Assembly: GCF_002943465.1 (NCBI RefSeq)
Contig: NZ_PTQY01000010.1
Location: 1 to 64,000, forward strand
Direction: 5' to 3'
From: Rhodoferax sp. TS-BS-61-7
Lineage (GTDB): Bacteria > Pseudomonadota > Gammaproteobacteria > Burkholderiales > Burkholderiaceae_C
DNA length: 64,000 bases
The first letter of the stretch is position 1. Each line of letters opens with the position of its first letter. The notes beneath the pieces are model-generated. The model was not told the DNA's origin. It searched no databases and was given only the letters and a program-made list of their open reading frames with translations. This document shows, piece after piece, positions 29,679 to 38,378 of this stretch. A program made the translations under genes and the position numbers.

Positions 29679-30815
29679 TTACTTTTTGTTCAGCGGCGGC
29701 AGGGTTTCGGCCACCACGGTTTTGCCATTGCGGATTTCGGTGATAAAGCTCTCGCGGTCGATGTCGCCTTTGTCATCAAAACACACGTCCATCAAGATGC
29801 CCGTCTGTTGTTTGGCCGAGAAACAGCTGTTGCGAATGGCGGCGGCCACGGCCTTGCGGTCCAGCTTGCCAGCCTTCTCAATCGCGGCCTTGAGCACGTA
29901 CATACCGGTGTAGCCCTTCACGCCATTGTGGTCGGACACCGAGTTGTAGATCGCCTGGTAACGTTTGCCAAAGTCTTGCAGCTGGGGCGCCTCCACCGTC
30001 AGGCCCACGTGGGCCACGGCGCCGTTGGCAGCCTCACCGGCCAGCTCCACCACCTTGGCGCTGGTCAGCGTGGTTTCGCCAATGATGGGTTTGTTCCAGC
30101 CCTGTTTGCGCAGTTCGCGCAGCAGGCGGGCCGACTCTTCTTCGTTGGTATAGGCAAACACCGCATCTGCGCCCGACTGCTTGGCCTGGATGACGGCGGC
30201 CGAGAAGTCGATGTGACCGGACTCGGTGGAGATTTCGGCCACCACCTGGGTGGGCGAGTTGGCCAGCAGCTGTTTGATGGTGGTTTGCCCGCCCTTGCCA
30301 AAGTCGTTGTTCACGTAGATGACGGCCAGTTTTTTGGACTTGGCATTGATGTAACGCGCCAGCTTGGGGAAGGCAATGCTCTGGCCAAACGAGGTGCGGA
30401 ACACATAAGGGTTGCCCTGGGCGGTGATGCTGCCGGCCTCGCCACCGGTGAAGTTGGGCGTTTCGCCACGGCGGCTCTCGGCCATGGACACCATGATAGA
30501 ACCCGAGAACACCGGGCCAAAGATGGCGAACACCTCGTTGTCGATGGCCTTTTGCGTCAGGCCTTTGGCCACGCCGGGCTGGCTTTGGGTGTCTTCGGTA
30601 GTGAAACTGATCTTGCGACCCAGAATGCCACCCGCGGTGTTGATCTCCTTGATGGCCATCTCCACACCATTCTTGAACATGGTGCCCGAGGTGGTGCCCG
30701 CACCCGAGAGCTCCACGATGTTGGCGATCTTGATGTCCTGGCTGTGGGCCTGGAAAGAACAGGACGCCAGAACCCCGCTCAGGGCGAATCGGGCCAGTGT
30801 GTGCATGCGTGTCAT
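29679..30815 (-). CDS. Liv-type ABC transporter substrate-binding protein (orphan)
   Basis: This is a periplasmic binding protein of the branched-chain amino acid/amide class, 378 aa. A Sec signal ends near SFQAHSQ, followed by the typical DIKIANIVELSGAGTTSGTMFKNG start of the LivK-like fold; IFGPVFSGS and GYTGMYVLKAAIEKAGK are also typical. Related binding proteins often carry aromatic or dicarboxylic compounds. No permease or ATPase gene is near it, so it must use components encoded elsewhere. It is the promoter-proximal gene of its set, 31 nt before the AroE-like gene. Confidence 0.88.
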   Translation of the reverse strand: MTRMHTLARFALSGVLASCSFQAHSQDIKIANIVELSGAGTTSGTMFKNGVEMAIKEINTAGGILGRKISFTTEDTQSQPGVAKGLTQKAIDNEVFAIFGPVFSGSIMVSMAESRRGETPNFTGGEAGSITAQGNPYVFRTSFGQSIAFPKLARYINAKSKKLAVIYVNNDFGKGGQTTIKQLLANSPTQVVAEISTESGHIDFSAAVIQAKQSGADAVFAYTNEEESARLLRELRKQGWNKPIIGETTLTSAKVVELAGEAANGAVAHVGLTVEAPQLQDFGKRYQAIYNSVSDHNGVKGYTGMYVLKAAIEKAGKLDRKAVAAAIRNSCFSAKQQTGILMDVCFDDKGDIDRESFITEIRNGKTVVAETLPPLNKK

Positions 30816-30978
30816 GAAGGTCTCCTCGTTGGTCTTGGGTGGTGCCGCGGCGCGGTGTGCTGCCCGGCTACTTTACGAAGCAAATGCCACACGCCCGTGG
30901 GGAGGAAGCCATTTCTGTGCGATTATCAAACGCAAGCGAGCGATGAATAAACGTTTCTAGGGGAAGTACGTAGAGCCC

Positions 30979-31794
30979 ATGAACACCCACACAGACGACA
31001 CCACGCAGGACAGCGCCCTGCCCGCTGGCAAGACCAGCAAACTGCTGGCGCGCGACTGGATTGCCGGCCTGGAGCGCGGCATTTCCGTCATCGAAGTGTT
31101 TGACGAAGAACACCCCCGGCTCAGCGCCAGCCAGGTGGGCGAACGCTGTGGCCTGGCCCGCACCGCCGCGCGCCGCTACCTGCTCACGCTGGAGCACATG
31201 GGCTTTGTGGCCACCGACGGCAAGCACTACTGGCTCACCCCGCGCGTGATGCGCCTGGGCCAGCACTACCTGGCCTCGGCCCGGCTGCCGCGCATTGCGC
31301 AGCCGTTTTTACAGCGCATATCGGCCGCCACGCAAGAGATTGCCTACCTAGCCGTGCTGGACGAGGGCGAGATCGTCTACGTGGCGCGCAACGGCCCCAA
31401 CCGTGTGATGAACTCCGGCTTTGTGCTGGGCGCGCGTGTCATCAGCCATGTGACCGCGGCCGGCCTGCTGCTCATGGCGCATCAGCCGGTGGACTACATC
31501 CGGCAATGGCTGTCGCAGCGCGAGCTGTCGGCCTTCACGCCCCACACCATCACCGACAAGGCCCAGTTCCAGCAGAACCTGGCCACCTTCAAACGCCAGG
31601 GCTGGGCCATTTCCGAGCGCCAGTTCGACCTGGACTGCCGCGGTGTGGCCGTACCGCTGCGCGACATGAAGGGCGACATCCAGGGCGCCTTGAGCATCGT
31701 CATGCCCATCCACTACGAGACCACCGACACCGCCGTGCAGCGCGTGCTGCCAGCGCTGCAGGGGGCCGCGCAGTCGCTGCGCAACATGATCTGA
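30979..31794 (+). CDS. IclR family transcriptional regulator (PcaR/PobR-like)
   Basis: This 271-aa DNA-binding regulator has an N-terminal winged helix (about residues 28-90, LSASQVGERCGLARTAARRYLLTLEHMG) and an IclR effector domain (EIAYLAVLDEGEIVYVARNG, SERQFDLDCRGVAVPLRDMKG). The PcaR/PobR group usually senses aromatic-acid intermediates. It is divergent from the binding protein/AroE-like/amidohydrolase set with a shared 163-nt region, so it probably controls those genes. A ribosome-site-like GGGGAAG lies upstream of the ATG. Confidence 0.88.
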   Translation: MNTHTDDTTQDSALPAGKTSKLLARDWIAGLERGISVIEVFDEEHPRLSASQVGERCGLARTAARRYLLTLEHMGFVATDGKHYWLTPRVMRLGQHYLASARLPRIAQPFLQRISAATQEIAYLAVLDEGEIVYVARNGPNRVMNSGFVLGARVISHVTAAGLLLMAHQPVDYIRQWLSQRELSAFTPHTITDKAQFQQNLATFKRQGWAISERQFDLDCRGVAVPLRDMKGDIQGALSIVMPIHYETTDTAVQRVLPALQGAAQSLRNMI

Positions 31795-31880
31795 TACTGG
31801 GTAAAAAGCCGCCCGCATGTGTGCACGCGCAGCAACTGCCAATGGGTGCTGGTGCTAGACTGGTTACACAAGAGGTACAC

Positions 31881-31901
31881 GTTGCCCACCACAAGGGCAA
31901 C
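31881..31901 (+). promoter_or_regulatory. Leader hairpin of the membrane diguanylate cyclase
   Basis: GTTGCCC and GGGCAAC form a 7-bp stem around a 7-nt loop. The ribosome site AGGAAGGA lies just 3' and could pair weakly into a second stem (CCGC near 31902 with GCGG near 31924). It may tune translation of the gene. I compared it with the known GEMM c-di-GMP riboswitch layout as I remember it and do not see a match. Confidence 0.3.
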
Positions 31902-31932
31902 CCGCCTTGCAGTCAGGAAGGATGCGGCCTAG

Positions 31933-33741
31933 ATGAAGTTCTGGAAGAGCCAACCATCGCGTTTTAGCCTCTACCTGTACTTGATGCTCAGCATCGTTTG
32001 TTTGCTGGTCGTCAGCTTTGTGGTTCTGGCCTATGGGCAAGCGAAGTACGAGCGTGCGCTGGAAAACAGAATGTTGTCCATCCGCCTGGCCGAGGAGCTG
32101 CGCCAATCCTCCAACGACCTGACCCGCCTGGTTCGGGCCTATGTCACCACCGGCAACCCGGCGTTCAAAGAGCAATTCCAGGCGGTGATCGACATTCGGG
32201 ATGGCAACCGCCCCAGGCCGCTTAACTACAGTCTGGCGTACTGGGATTTCAAAGCCATCAAGGCGGCTCAGCAGCCAGATGCAACCGAAGCACAAGGCGA
32301 TGCCGTCCCCCTGCTTGAACTGATGCGCAAGGCAGGCGTCACCGATAGCGAGCTGGAAAACCTCAAGAAGTCAAAGGCCAGTTCCGATGCGCTGGTTCAC
32401 ATAGAGCACCAGGCCATGGCCTTGATCGAAGAAGACTCGCCCACCAATCCCCTCAAGCGGGAGAAGGCCTTGAAGATGCTGGTGGATGACCATTTTCTGT
32501 CGATCAAGGCCGAGGTCATGCAACCGATTGTGCTGACCGAAGGCCTGATCACCCAGCGAACACAAGCCGCCGTGAACGAAGCCCAGCTGCGGCTAAAGAT
32601 GGCCATCACTTCGCTGTTTGTGTTTGGCGCTTTGTTGGTTGTCCTGATTGTCAAGCTGCGGCAACAACTTCAGATGATCATCGGTTGCTCGATCCCGGAG
32701 CTACAAAAAACCATTGCCAACTTGGGCAGTGGAGATTTTGTATCCCCGATCGAGGTGGACCAGGGGCGTGCCGACAGCGTGCTGGGCTGGATTGCACAAA
32801 CACAGCGTAAGCTGGCAGAGCTGGATCTGATGCACATCAAAGCCATCGTTGACTCTTCCGACGACGCCATCATCAGCAAAACGATGCAGGGCATCATTGC
32901 AAGTTGGAACCATGGTGCCGAAAAGATATTCGGCTACACGGCCAACGACATGCTTGGCAAACCCATGCAAACCATCATTCCAGACGACCGCCAACACGAA
33001 GAGCCCGAGATTCTGGCCCGTATTGCCCGGGGCGAGAAGGTGGACCACTTTGAAACCCAACGACGCCACCGCGACGGCCATTTGGTGGATGTCTCCGTCA
33101 CTATCTCGCCGGTGTACGACCCGAAAGGCCGGGTCATTGGCGCCTCCAAGATTGCCAGGGACATCTCCAAAGCCAAGGCCGCAGAAGCAGAAATCCACCG
33201 GCTGGCGTTTTACGACACACTCACCGGCCTGGCCAACCGCCGCCTTCTCATGGACAGGTTGCACCTAACCCTGGCCAAGGCCACACGTGACAAGACCGGC
33301 TTTGCCGTCCTGTTTCTGGACCTGGACAACTTCAAGTCACTGAACGACACCCAGGGACACGAGGCCGGTGATGTCTTGCTCAAAGAAGTCGCCAAACGGC
33401 TGAATACCTGCGTGCGCGAATCTGACACCGTGGCCCGCTTTGGCGGCGACGAGTTCGTGATGATTTTGAACAGCAAGCACGAGAACACCGAGCATGCAGG
33501 CGACTGGGTGGAAGCGGTGACACAAAAAATCATCACCAGTTTGGCGCTCCCCTACCAGATTCTGGACATCTCCCATGCGTGCACCACCAGCGTGGGCGCT
33601 GCGGTGTACACCGGCCAGCCCTGCACCGCCAGCGACCTGCTAAAACAGGCAGACCAAGCGATGTACGAAGCCAAATACGCTGGCAAAAATGGCTATCGGA
33701 TTTTTAAGCCAAGTTTGGAAAAGTCAGGCGCTGCACCCTAG
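31933..33741 (+). CDS. Membrane-bound diguanylate cyclase with periplasmic sensor, PAS and GGDEF
   Basis: This 602-aa inner-membrane protein has one helix near residues 12-34, a periplasmic alpha-helical sensor region (about 35-215), a second helix (about 220-243) and a HAMP-like stretch. A PAS domain (about 295-420, DSSDDAIISKTMQGIIASWNHG) and a C-terminal GGDEF domain (about 425-590) follow. RFGGDEFVM is intact near residue 504, and an I-site RESD lies five residues before it, so both activity and feedback inhibition are expected. There is no EAL domain. It is the second diguanylate cyclase in the window and stands alone. The signal is unknown. Confidence 0.9.
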   Translation: MKFWKSQPSRFSLYLYLMLSIVCLLVVSFVVLAYGQAKYERALENRMLSIRLAEELRQSSNDLTRLVRAYVTTGNPAFKEQFQAVIDIRDGNRPRPLNYSLAYWDFKAIKAAQQPDATEAQGDAVPLLELMRKAGVTDSELENLKKSKASSDALVHIEHQAMALIEEDSPTNPLKREKALKMLVDDHFLSIKAEVMQPIVLTEGLITQRTQAAVNEAQLRLKMAITSLFVFGALLVVLIVKLRQQLQMIIGCSIPELQKTIANLGSGDFVSPIEVDQGRADSVLGWIAQTQRKLAELDLMHIKAIVDSSDDAIISKTMQGIIASWNHGAEKIFGYTANDMLGKPMQTIIPDDRQHEEPEILARIARGEKVDHFETQRRHRDGHLVDVSVTISPVYDPKGRVIGASKIARDISKAKAAEAEIHRLAFYDTLTGLANRRLLMDRLHLTLAKATRDKTGFAVLFLDLDNFKSLNDTQGHEAGDVLLKEVAKRLNTCVRESDTVARFGGDEFVMILNSKHENTEHAGDWVEAVTQKIITSLALPYQILDISHACTTSVGAAVYTGQPCTASDLLKQADQAMYEAKYAGKNGYRIFKPSLEKSGAAP

Positions 33742-33769
33742 GCAAACTCTGGCAGCACCGCTTGCGTGG

Positions 33770-34258
33770 CTACAACTGAGCCAGAGGAATGCTGCCCGCG
33801 TCCTCATCCGTTGCCAACAACTGCACCAGTTTTTCCAGATCGCGGTTCAGGTTGGCCAGAGTCGCATCATCCAGCTGCCGCAACGCGTCGGGCAACACGC
33901 CTTCAAACGGGCCGGGCATTTTTTTCAGCGCCTTTTTGCCTGCCGGTGTCACGCGCAACTCCACCACCCGTTTGTCACCATCGGATTTGGACAGTGTGAT
34001 CAGCTCTTTTTTGAGCAAAACCTTGGCCAGGTTGCTGGCGGTGGACTGGTGGATGTCCATATGGGTGGCAATGTCGCCGACACCCAGCCCGGGGCTTTTC
34101 TGGATCAGGCTCAGTGCCCAGACCTGGGCGCCGCCCAAACCGGTCTCTTGCTCCACCTGCCGAAAGTGCGTTCTGACCGCGTTAAACACCACCCGAAACT
34201 GCCGCAGTGCCTGCGCGGCGCTGTCACTGGGGTTGGCAGTTGGCTTGGAATTTTTCAT
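33770..34258 (-). CDS. MarR family transcriptional regulator
   Basis: This dimeric winged-helix repressor has about 162 aa. The helix-turn-helix and wing are seen in GVGDIATHMDIHQSTASNLAKVLLKKELI, followed by SDGDKRVVELRVTPAGKKALKK. I chose the ATG at 34258; a GTG lies two codons earlier. It follows a DapB-like oxidoreductase on the same strand (about 60 nt). The long inverted repeat at 35104-35144 upstream of that gene is a natural candidate operator for it. Confidence 0.86.
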   Translation of the reverse strand: MKNSKPTANPSDSAAQALRQFRVVFNAVRTHFRQVEQETGLGGAQVWALSLIQKSPGLGVGDIATHMDIHQSTASNLAKVLLKKELITLSKSDGDKRVVELRVTPAGKKALKKMPGPFEGVLPDALRQLDDATLANLNRDLEKLVQLLATDEDAGSIPLAQL

Positions 34259-34317
34259 GGGCACACAGAGACGGTGAATGTGCCCGAATCATACGGTGGG
34301 GCACCGTAGCGGCGCGG

Positions 34318-35070
34318 CTAGTGGGCCCCGCCCGCCAGGATTTGCGCGCGCACCCGCTTCATCAACACATCGTCAAACGTGTAAAAACCATTGGGGCAAT
34401 TGCGCAGTTCGTTCAGGGCAAATGCGGCCCCCGTGCCAAAGGCTTCGCGCTTGATAGAGTCGTGGATCAGCCGCACGGTTTGGTACGGAAAGCCAAAGAT
34501 CACCTCGTGGTGCCCCACGATGCCCCCCAAGCGCATGGACGTGATTTTGTCGCCGCCCACGTCCAGGCTCTCGGCAATTTTTTTGGCCGTGCCGGACACC
34601 TCCGGCTTGTCCCGAAAATGCTGCTCCAGAATTTCGACATCCGCAAACGGCGCAATCTCCCGCAACAGCCGTGCGGCCATGATCAGAAAGTTGATGCCCA
34701 CGGTGATGTTGGGTGAACACAGCACCTTGGCATGCGCCCCCAGTGCGCGAATGCGGGCCAACTGGTCATCGTCATACGACGAAATCGCCGTTACCAGCGT
34801 CAGCCCTCTGCGTTTGACCTCTTCCCCGTAGATTGCCGCCGACGCTGCATTCGAAAAATCTACCAAGGCATCCACCGGGTGCTGGTCCAACCAAGCGGGC
34901 AAGCTGTCCTGCGACAACGCGGTAACAGGGATGCTGGCCCCACCCAACTCCACGGATACCGGCTTGCCACTGCGCGTGGCGATCCACTGCAGCGCGTAGC
35001 GCGGGTCTTCGCTCAACACCTGGGCCACCGCGCTACCCGCCTTGCCATATCCGATCAGTCCTACTTTCAT
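34318..35070 (-). CDS. DapB-like NAD(P)-dependent oxidoreductase (paralog)
   Basis: This 250-aa protein resembles 4-hydroxy-tetrahydrodipicolinate reductase. It has an N-terminal Rossmann region (MKVGLIGYGKAGSAVAQVL) whose glycine loop departs from the usual GAxGRMG form. The C-terminal substrate domain has the paired histidines in IVGHHEVIFG and the stretch SPNITVGINFLIMAARLL. The ATG at 35070 has a perfect AAGGAG ribosome site. It is probably a second DapB family member, since lysine synthesis normally needs one copy; the context (MarR, ClC transporter) does not point to lysine. The substrate is unknown. Confidence 0.72.
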   Translation of the reverse strand: MKVGLIGYGKAGSAVAQVLSEDPRYALQWIATRSGKPVSVELGGASIPVTALSQDSLPAWLDQHPVDALVDFSNAASAAIYGEEVKRRGLTLVTAISSYDDDQLARIRALGAHAKVLCSPNITVGINFLIMAARLLREIAPFADVEILEQHFRDKPEVSGTAKKIAESLDVGGDKITSMRLGGIVGHHEVIFGFPYQTVRLIHDSIKREAFGTGAAFALNELRNCPNGFYTFDDVLMKRVRAQILAGGAH

Positions 35071-35103
35071 GTCGGTCTCCTTGTGGTTGTGACTCATGCC
35101 ATT

Positions 35104-35144
35104 TACATTGGTACAAATATAACAAATACATTTGTACCAATGTA
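35104..35144. promoter_or_regulatory. Long inverted repeat, candidate MarR operator
   Basis: TACATTGGTACAAAT (35104-35118) and ATTTGTACCAATGTA (35130-35144) are exact inverted repeats of 15 bp with an 11-nt AT-rich spacer. Each arm itself contains the near-palindrome TTGGTACAA. It lies between the divergent DapB-like gene (ATG 35070) and the ClC gene (possible starts 35144-35180). Such symmetry suits a dimeric regulator such as the neighbouring MarR protein, probably with two bound dimers. Confidence 0.7.
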
Positions 35145-35164
35145 TGATTGACCCCAGCGATCAC

Positions 35165-36496
35165 ATGGACGGCAACACGATGCGGCAGCCCCCCCACATT
35201 TATTCGGCGTTTAGAAACGAGCTGTACGACGCCCACCTCTGGCGCGGGCGTGCCCTGTTCATCACCTTTGCCGCGCTGGCTGGCCTCACCGTGGTCGGCT
35301 TCACGTGGTTGACCGAACACGCGCTCGCCCTGTTCTTCAAGGTGCAGTCCGGCCACTGGTGGGCGCCGCTGCTTTGGACACCGCTCACCGCGGCCGCCAT
35401 CGTCTGGCTTACCAAGCGCTACGTCCCGGGCGCGGCCGGGTCCGGCATTCCGCAGGTCATGGCGGCACAAGACCCCGCGGTTACCGAGGGCACGCGTGGC
35501 CTGTTTGTGTCCCTGCGCTTGGCACTGGCCAAGGCGGTGCTCACCGCCTGGGGCCTGCTGGGCGGCCTGTCGCTGGGGCGCGAAGGCCCGTCGGTGCAGA
35601 TTGCGGCGGGCGTCATGCACAGCGTGCGCCGCTGGTTACCCAAGCGCTCCCAGATCAGCGAACACAGCCTGCTGGTGGCCGGTGGTGCCGCAGGCATTGC
35701 GGCTGCGTTCAACACGCCGCTGGGCGGCGTTATGTTTGCCATTGAAGAGCTGACCCGCAAACCCGAGCACCGCAACCACGGCCTCACCATCGCCGCCATC
35801 GTGCTGGCGGGGCTGATGGGCATCTCGGCCTATGGCAATGGCAGCTACTTTGGCATCATTCGGGTGGAAGGTTTTGGCTGGGCCACGCTGCTGCCGGGCA
35901 TTCTGGTGTCACTGGCCTGCGGCCTGCTGGGGGGCTTGTTTGCGCGCTTGCTGGTGGTGTCTTTGGCCGGCCATTCGCTGGACTGGTTCAGCACACAACG
36001 CAAAGCCCGGCCGGTGGCATTTGCCGCAGCGTGCGGCCTGGGCGTTGCCGTTATTGGTGTGGTAACGGCAGGCGACACCTTTGGCAGCGGCTATGCGCAC
36101 ACCAAGGCGTCGCTGGAGAACACTGGCGACACCAGCTCCCTGTATGTGTTGCTCAAGTTCGTCACCACCTGGCTCACCGCCTGGGCCGGTGTGCCCGGTG
36201 GCATCTTTGCGCCGTCGCTAGCCATTGGCGGTGCCGTGGGCGGCGATGTGGCGCAATGGACCTCGTACGCCAACCCGCCCACCCTCATCGCCCTGGGCAT
36301 GGCCGCGTTTTTGGCCGCTGTGACCCAAGCCCCACTCACCGCCTTCATCATCGTTATGGAAATGGTGGACGGCCACGCGCTGGTGCTGAGCCTCATGGCC
36401 AGCGCCTTGTTTGCCAGCGCCGTGTCGCGCCTCATCAGCGCGCCCTTGTATGCGTCGCTGGCGGAGCTGCAACTGACTCGCCTGCCCAAAGCCTAA
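35165..36496 (+). CDS. ClC family chloride channel/exchanger
   Basis: This integral inner-membrane protein has about 443 aa with many hydrophobic helices. The selectivity signatures are visible: GSGIPQ near residue 90, GREGPSVQI (the gating Glu in GREGP) and GGIFAPSLAIGG. An internal-gate EE pair occurs in FAIEELTRK; two acidic residues at that position are characteristic of Cl-/H+ exchangers such as ClcA. GSGIPE is the more usual first motif; here the last residue is Gln. I placed the start at 35165, but ATG 35144 and 35180 are also possible and none has a strong ribosome site. Confidence 0.85.
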   Translation: MDGNTMRQPPHIYSAFRNELYDAHLWRGRALFITFAALAGLTVVGFTWLTEHALALFFKVQSGHWWAPLLWTPLTAAAIVWLTKRYVPGAAGSGIPQVMAAQDPAVTEGTRGLFVSLRLALAKAVLTAWGLLGGLSLGREGPSVQIAAGVMHSVRRWLPKRSQISEHSLLVAGGAAGIAAAFNTPLGGVMFAIEELTRKPEHRNHGLTIAAIVLAGLMGISAYGNGSYFGIIRVEGFGWATLLPGILVSLACGLLGGLFARLLVVSLAGHSLDWFSTQRKARPVAFAAACGLGVAVIGVVTAGDTFGSGYAHTKASLENTGDTSSLYVLLKFVTTWLTAWAGVPGGIFAPSLAIGGAVGGDVAQWTSYANPPTLIALGMAAFLAAVTQAPLTAFIIVMEMVDGHALVLSLMASALFASAVSRLISAPLYASLAELQLTRLPKA

Positions 36497-36505
36497 GGTT
36501 TCGTT

Positions 36506-37102
36506 ATGGTCCGAGAATTGGGTACCCCAGCCCCCCTATCCCCTTGGCGCTGCTACACGCTGCGCAGCCTGCACACGGCCTTGTTGGTGTCCACCGCGTT
36601 GTTGACCCCGGGCTGGGCTGCCGCACAAACCCCAGGCTGCGGCAACGTGTGTGAACTGTATGGTGGCTTGCTGATGGCGCCTGAACGCGATGTGATTGGT
36701 AGCATCCGCACCCTGGAAAAAGTGGCCAAACCCCTACCCGGCCCGCGCAACACCCGCGGCCGCTGGATCCAACGCAGTGTCTACCTGGGAACCGAAGCAT
36801 TTGACAGTACGTTTTATATAAAAAGCGGGCTGGTGCAACGCATCGAGCTGGTCAGCACCGCGTCCGAAGCCCAGTGCCGCACCCGCACGCCATGGGCGGC
36901 AATGCTTGCCACCCTGCAAGCCTGGCAGGGACAAGAAGCCACTATCAGTGGTGAGTTCAGGGTCGGCGACGGCATCCAGCAGTCTGCCCATGTGGTTGCA
37001 GGCGACGTTGGTGTGTCCGTCTACCTGTCGCTCACGCCCACCTCCTGCGCGACCACCGTCGCGTTCAAAAAACACGACGCCAAAGACGCATCAGAGCTGT
37101 AG
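36506..37102 (+). CDS. Hypothetical secreted protein
   Basis: This 198-aa protein, which I do not recognise, has a hydrophobic signal region (SLHTALLVSTALLTPGWAAAQ) near residues 22-42. Mature-region cysteines in GCGNVC and at SEAQCRTR and TSCATT could form disulfides. The body is beta-rich. It begins 10 nt after the ClC stop on the same strand, so the two are probably co-transcribed. No ribosome site is obvious and the true start may be a few codons downstream. Confidence 0.55.
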   Translation: MVRELGTPAPLSPWRCYTLRSLHTALLVSTALLTPGWAAAQTPGCGNVCELYGGLLMAPERDVIGSIRTLEKVAKPLPGPRNTRGRWIQRSVYLGTEAFDSTFYIKSGLVQRIELVSTASEAQCRTRTPWAAMLATLQAWQGQEATISGEFRVGDGIQQSAHVVAGDVGVSVYLSLTPTSCATTVAFKKHDAKDASEL

Positions 37103-37129
37103 ACAGCGCGTCATACAACGTTGCGAAGC

Positions 37130-37196
37130 ACTATCAAATCAGTAGCTGCTTGCGCATATTCCACGAGGGCTAGCTGCCAATTTTCCCCTCAAACCG
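37130..37196 (+). repeat. 65-bp repeat, copy between convergent genes
   Basis: ACTAT-CAAATCA-GTAGC then TGCTTGCGCATATTCCACGA and GGGCTAGCTGCCAATTTTCC. The final CCCTCAAACCG runs into the TGA stop of the facing tartrate-type dehydrogenase, so the element and the gene end overlap. Confidence 0.75.
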
Positions 37197-38268
37197 CCTC
37201 TGTAATCGCCTTGCCCACGTCGGTGGTGCTGGCCGTGCCGCCCATGTCGGGCGTGCGCGGGCCGGTGGCCAGGGTGGCTTCAATGGCACGCAGGATGGCG
37301 TCGTGGGCCTGGGTGTGGCGGGTGTCGCCGTTGCCCAAAAAGTCCAGCATCATCGCGCCCGACCAGACCATGCCAATCGGGTTGGCAATGTTCTGGCCGT
37401 AAATATCAGGCGCCGAGCCATGCACTGGCTCAAACAAGGACGGGAAGGTGCGCTCCGGGTTCAGGTTGGCCGACGGCGCAATGGCAATGGTGCCGGTGCA
37501 GGCCGGGCCCAGGTCCGACAGGATGTCGCCAAACAGGTTGGAAGCCACCACCACGTCAAAACGCTCCGGGCTCAGCACAAAACGCGCCGCCAGAATGTCG
37601 ATGTGGTACTTGTCCCAGCGCACATCGGGGTAGCGCTGGGCCATGGCCTCCACGCGCTCGTCCCAATACGGCATGCTGATCGCCATGCCGTTCGATTTGG
37701 TTGCCGAGGTCAGGTGTTTTTTGGGCCGCTTCTGCGCCAGTTCAAACGCGTACTGCACGATGCGGTCCACCCCCTTGCGCGTGAAGACCGACTCTTGCAA
37801 CACCGTCTCGCGCTCGGTGCCCTCAAACAGGCGCCCGCCGATGGCGGAGTATTCGCCCTCGGTGTTTTCGCGCACCACGTAAAAATCAATATCGCCCACG
37901 CTACGGTTGGCCAGGGGGCACGGCACGCCGGGCATCAGGCGCACGGGGCGCAGGTTCACGTACTGGTCAAACTCACGGCGAAACTTGAGCAGCGAACCCC
38001 ACAGCGAAATGTGGTCCGGCACCAGCGCGGGCCAGCCCGCCGCGCCAAAGTAAATGGCGTCAAAGCCCTTGAGCTGCTCAAACCAGTCGCTGGGCATCAT
38101 CTGCCCGTGCTGGCGGTAGTAGCCGCAGTGGGCCCAGTCAAAGGTGGTGAACTCCAGGGCGATGCCGAACTTGCGCGCGGCGGCCTCGACGACGCGCAGG
38201 CCCTCGGGCATGACTTCGTTGCCAATGCCGTCTCCGGCGAGGACGGCGATGCGGTGTGTGCTGTGCAT
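37189..38268 (-). CDS. Tartrate/D-malate dehydrogenase family protein (TtuC/DmlA-like)
   Basis: This NAD-dependent beta-decarboxylating dehydrogenase of the isocitrate/isopropylmalate fold has about 359 aa. Key features are the opening HRIAVLAGDGIGNEVMPEG, the phosphate/substrate stretch YVVRENTEGEYSAIGGRL, the catalytic region SATKSNGMAISMPYWDERV, the metal aspartates in VVASNLFGDILSDLGPA and the cofactor site EPVHGSAPDIYG. I set the ATG at 38268; earlier codons read into the divergent promoter region. A divergent LysR regulator is 110 nt away. It probably acts on D-malate, tartrate or a related hydroxyacid; I cannot tell which. Its stop codon is shared with the repeat. Confidence 0.85.
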   Translation of the reverse strand: MHSTHRIAVLAGDGIGNEVMPEGLRVVEAAARKFGIALEFTTFDWAHCGYYRQHGQMMPSDWFEQLKGFDAIYFGAAGWPALVPDHISLWGSLLKFRREFDQYVNLRPVRLMPGVPCPLANRSVGDIDFYVVRENTEGEYSAIGGRLFEGTERETVLQESVFTRKGVDRIVQYAFELAQKRPKKHLTSATKSNGMAISMPYWDERVEAMAQRYPDVRWDKYHIDILAARFVLSPERFDVVVASNLFGDILSDLGPACTGTIAIAPSANLNPERTFPSLFEPVHGSAPDIYGQNIANPIGMVWSGAMMLDFLGNGDTRHTQAHDAILRAIEATLATGPRTPDMGGTASTTDVGKAITEAV

Positions 38269-38378
38269 GGGTGCTGCTTTCTGGGTAAAGGTGCAGCCCC
38301 TAGGCCGCATGCAGGCATGGTATTTCTGGCCTTCTATCCCTACAATCCGCCAAAACATGGCTTCATAAGACACGAATC

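Noticed and set aside
31881-31932. c-di-GMP riboswitch (GEMM) before the diguanylate cyclase
   Set aside because: The expected conserved GEMM bases and two-helix arrangement are not seen; only simple hairpins.
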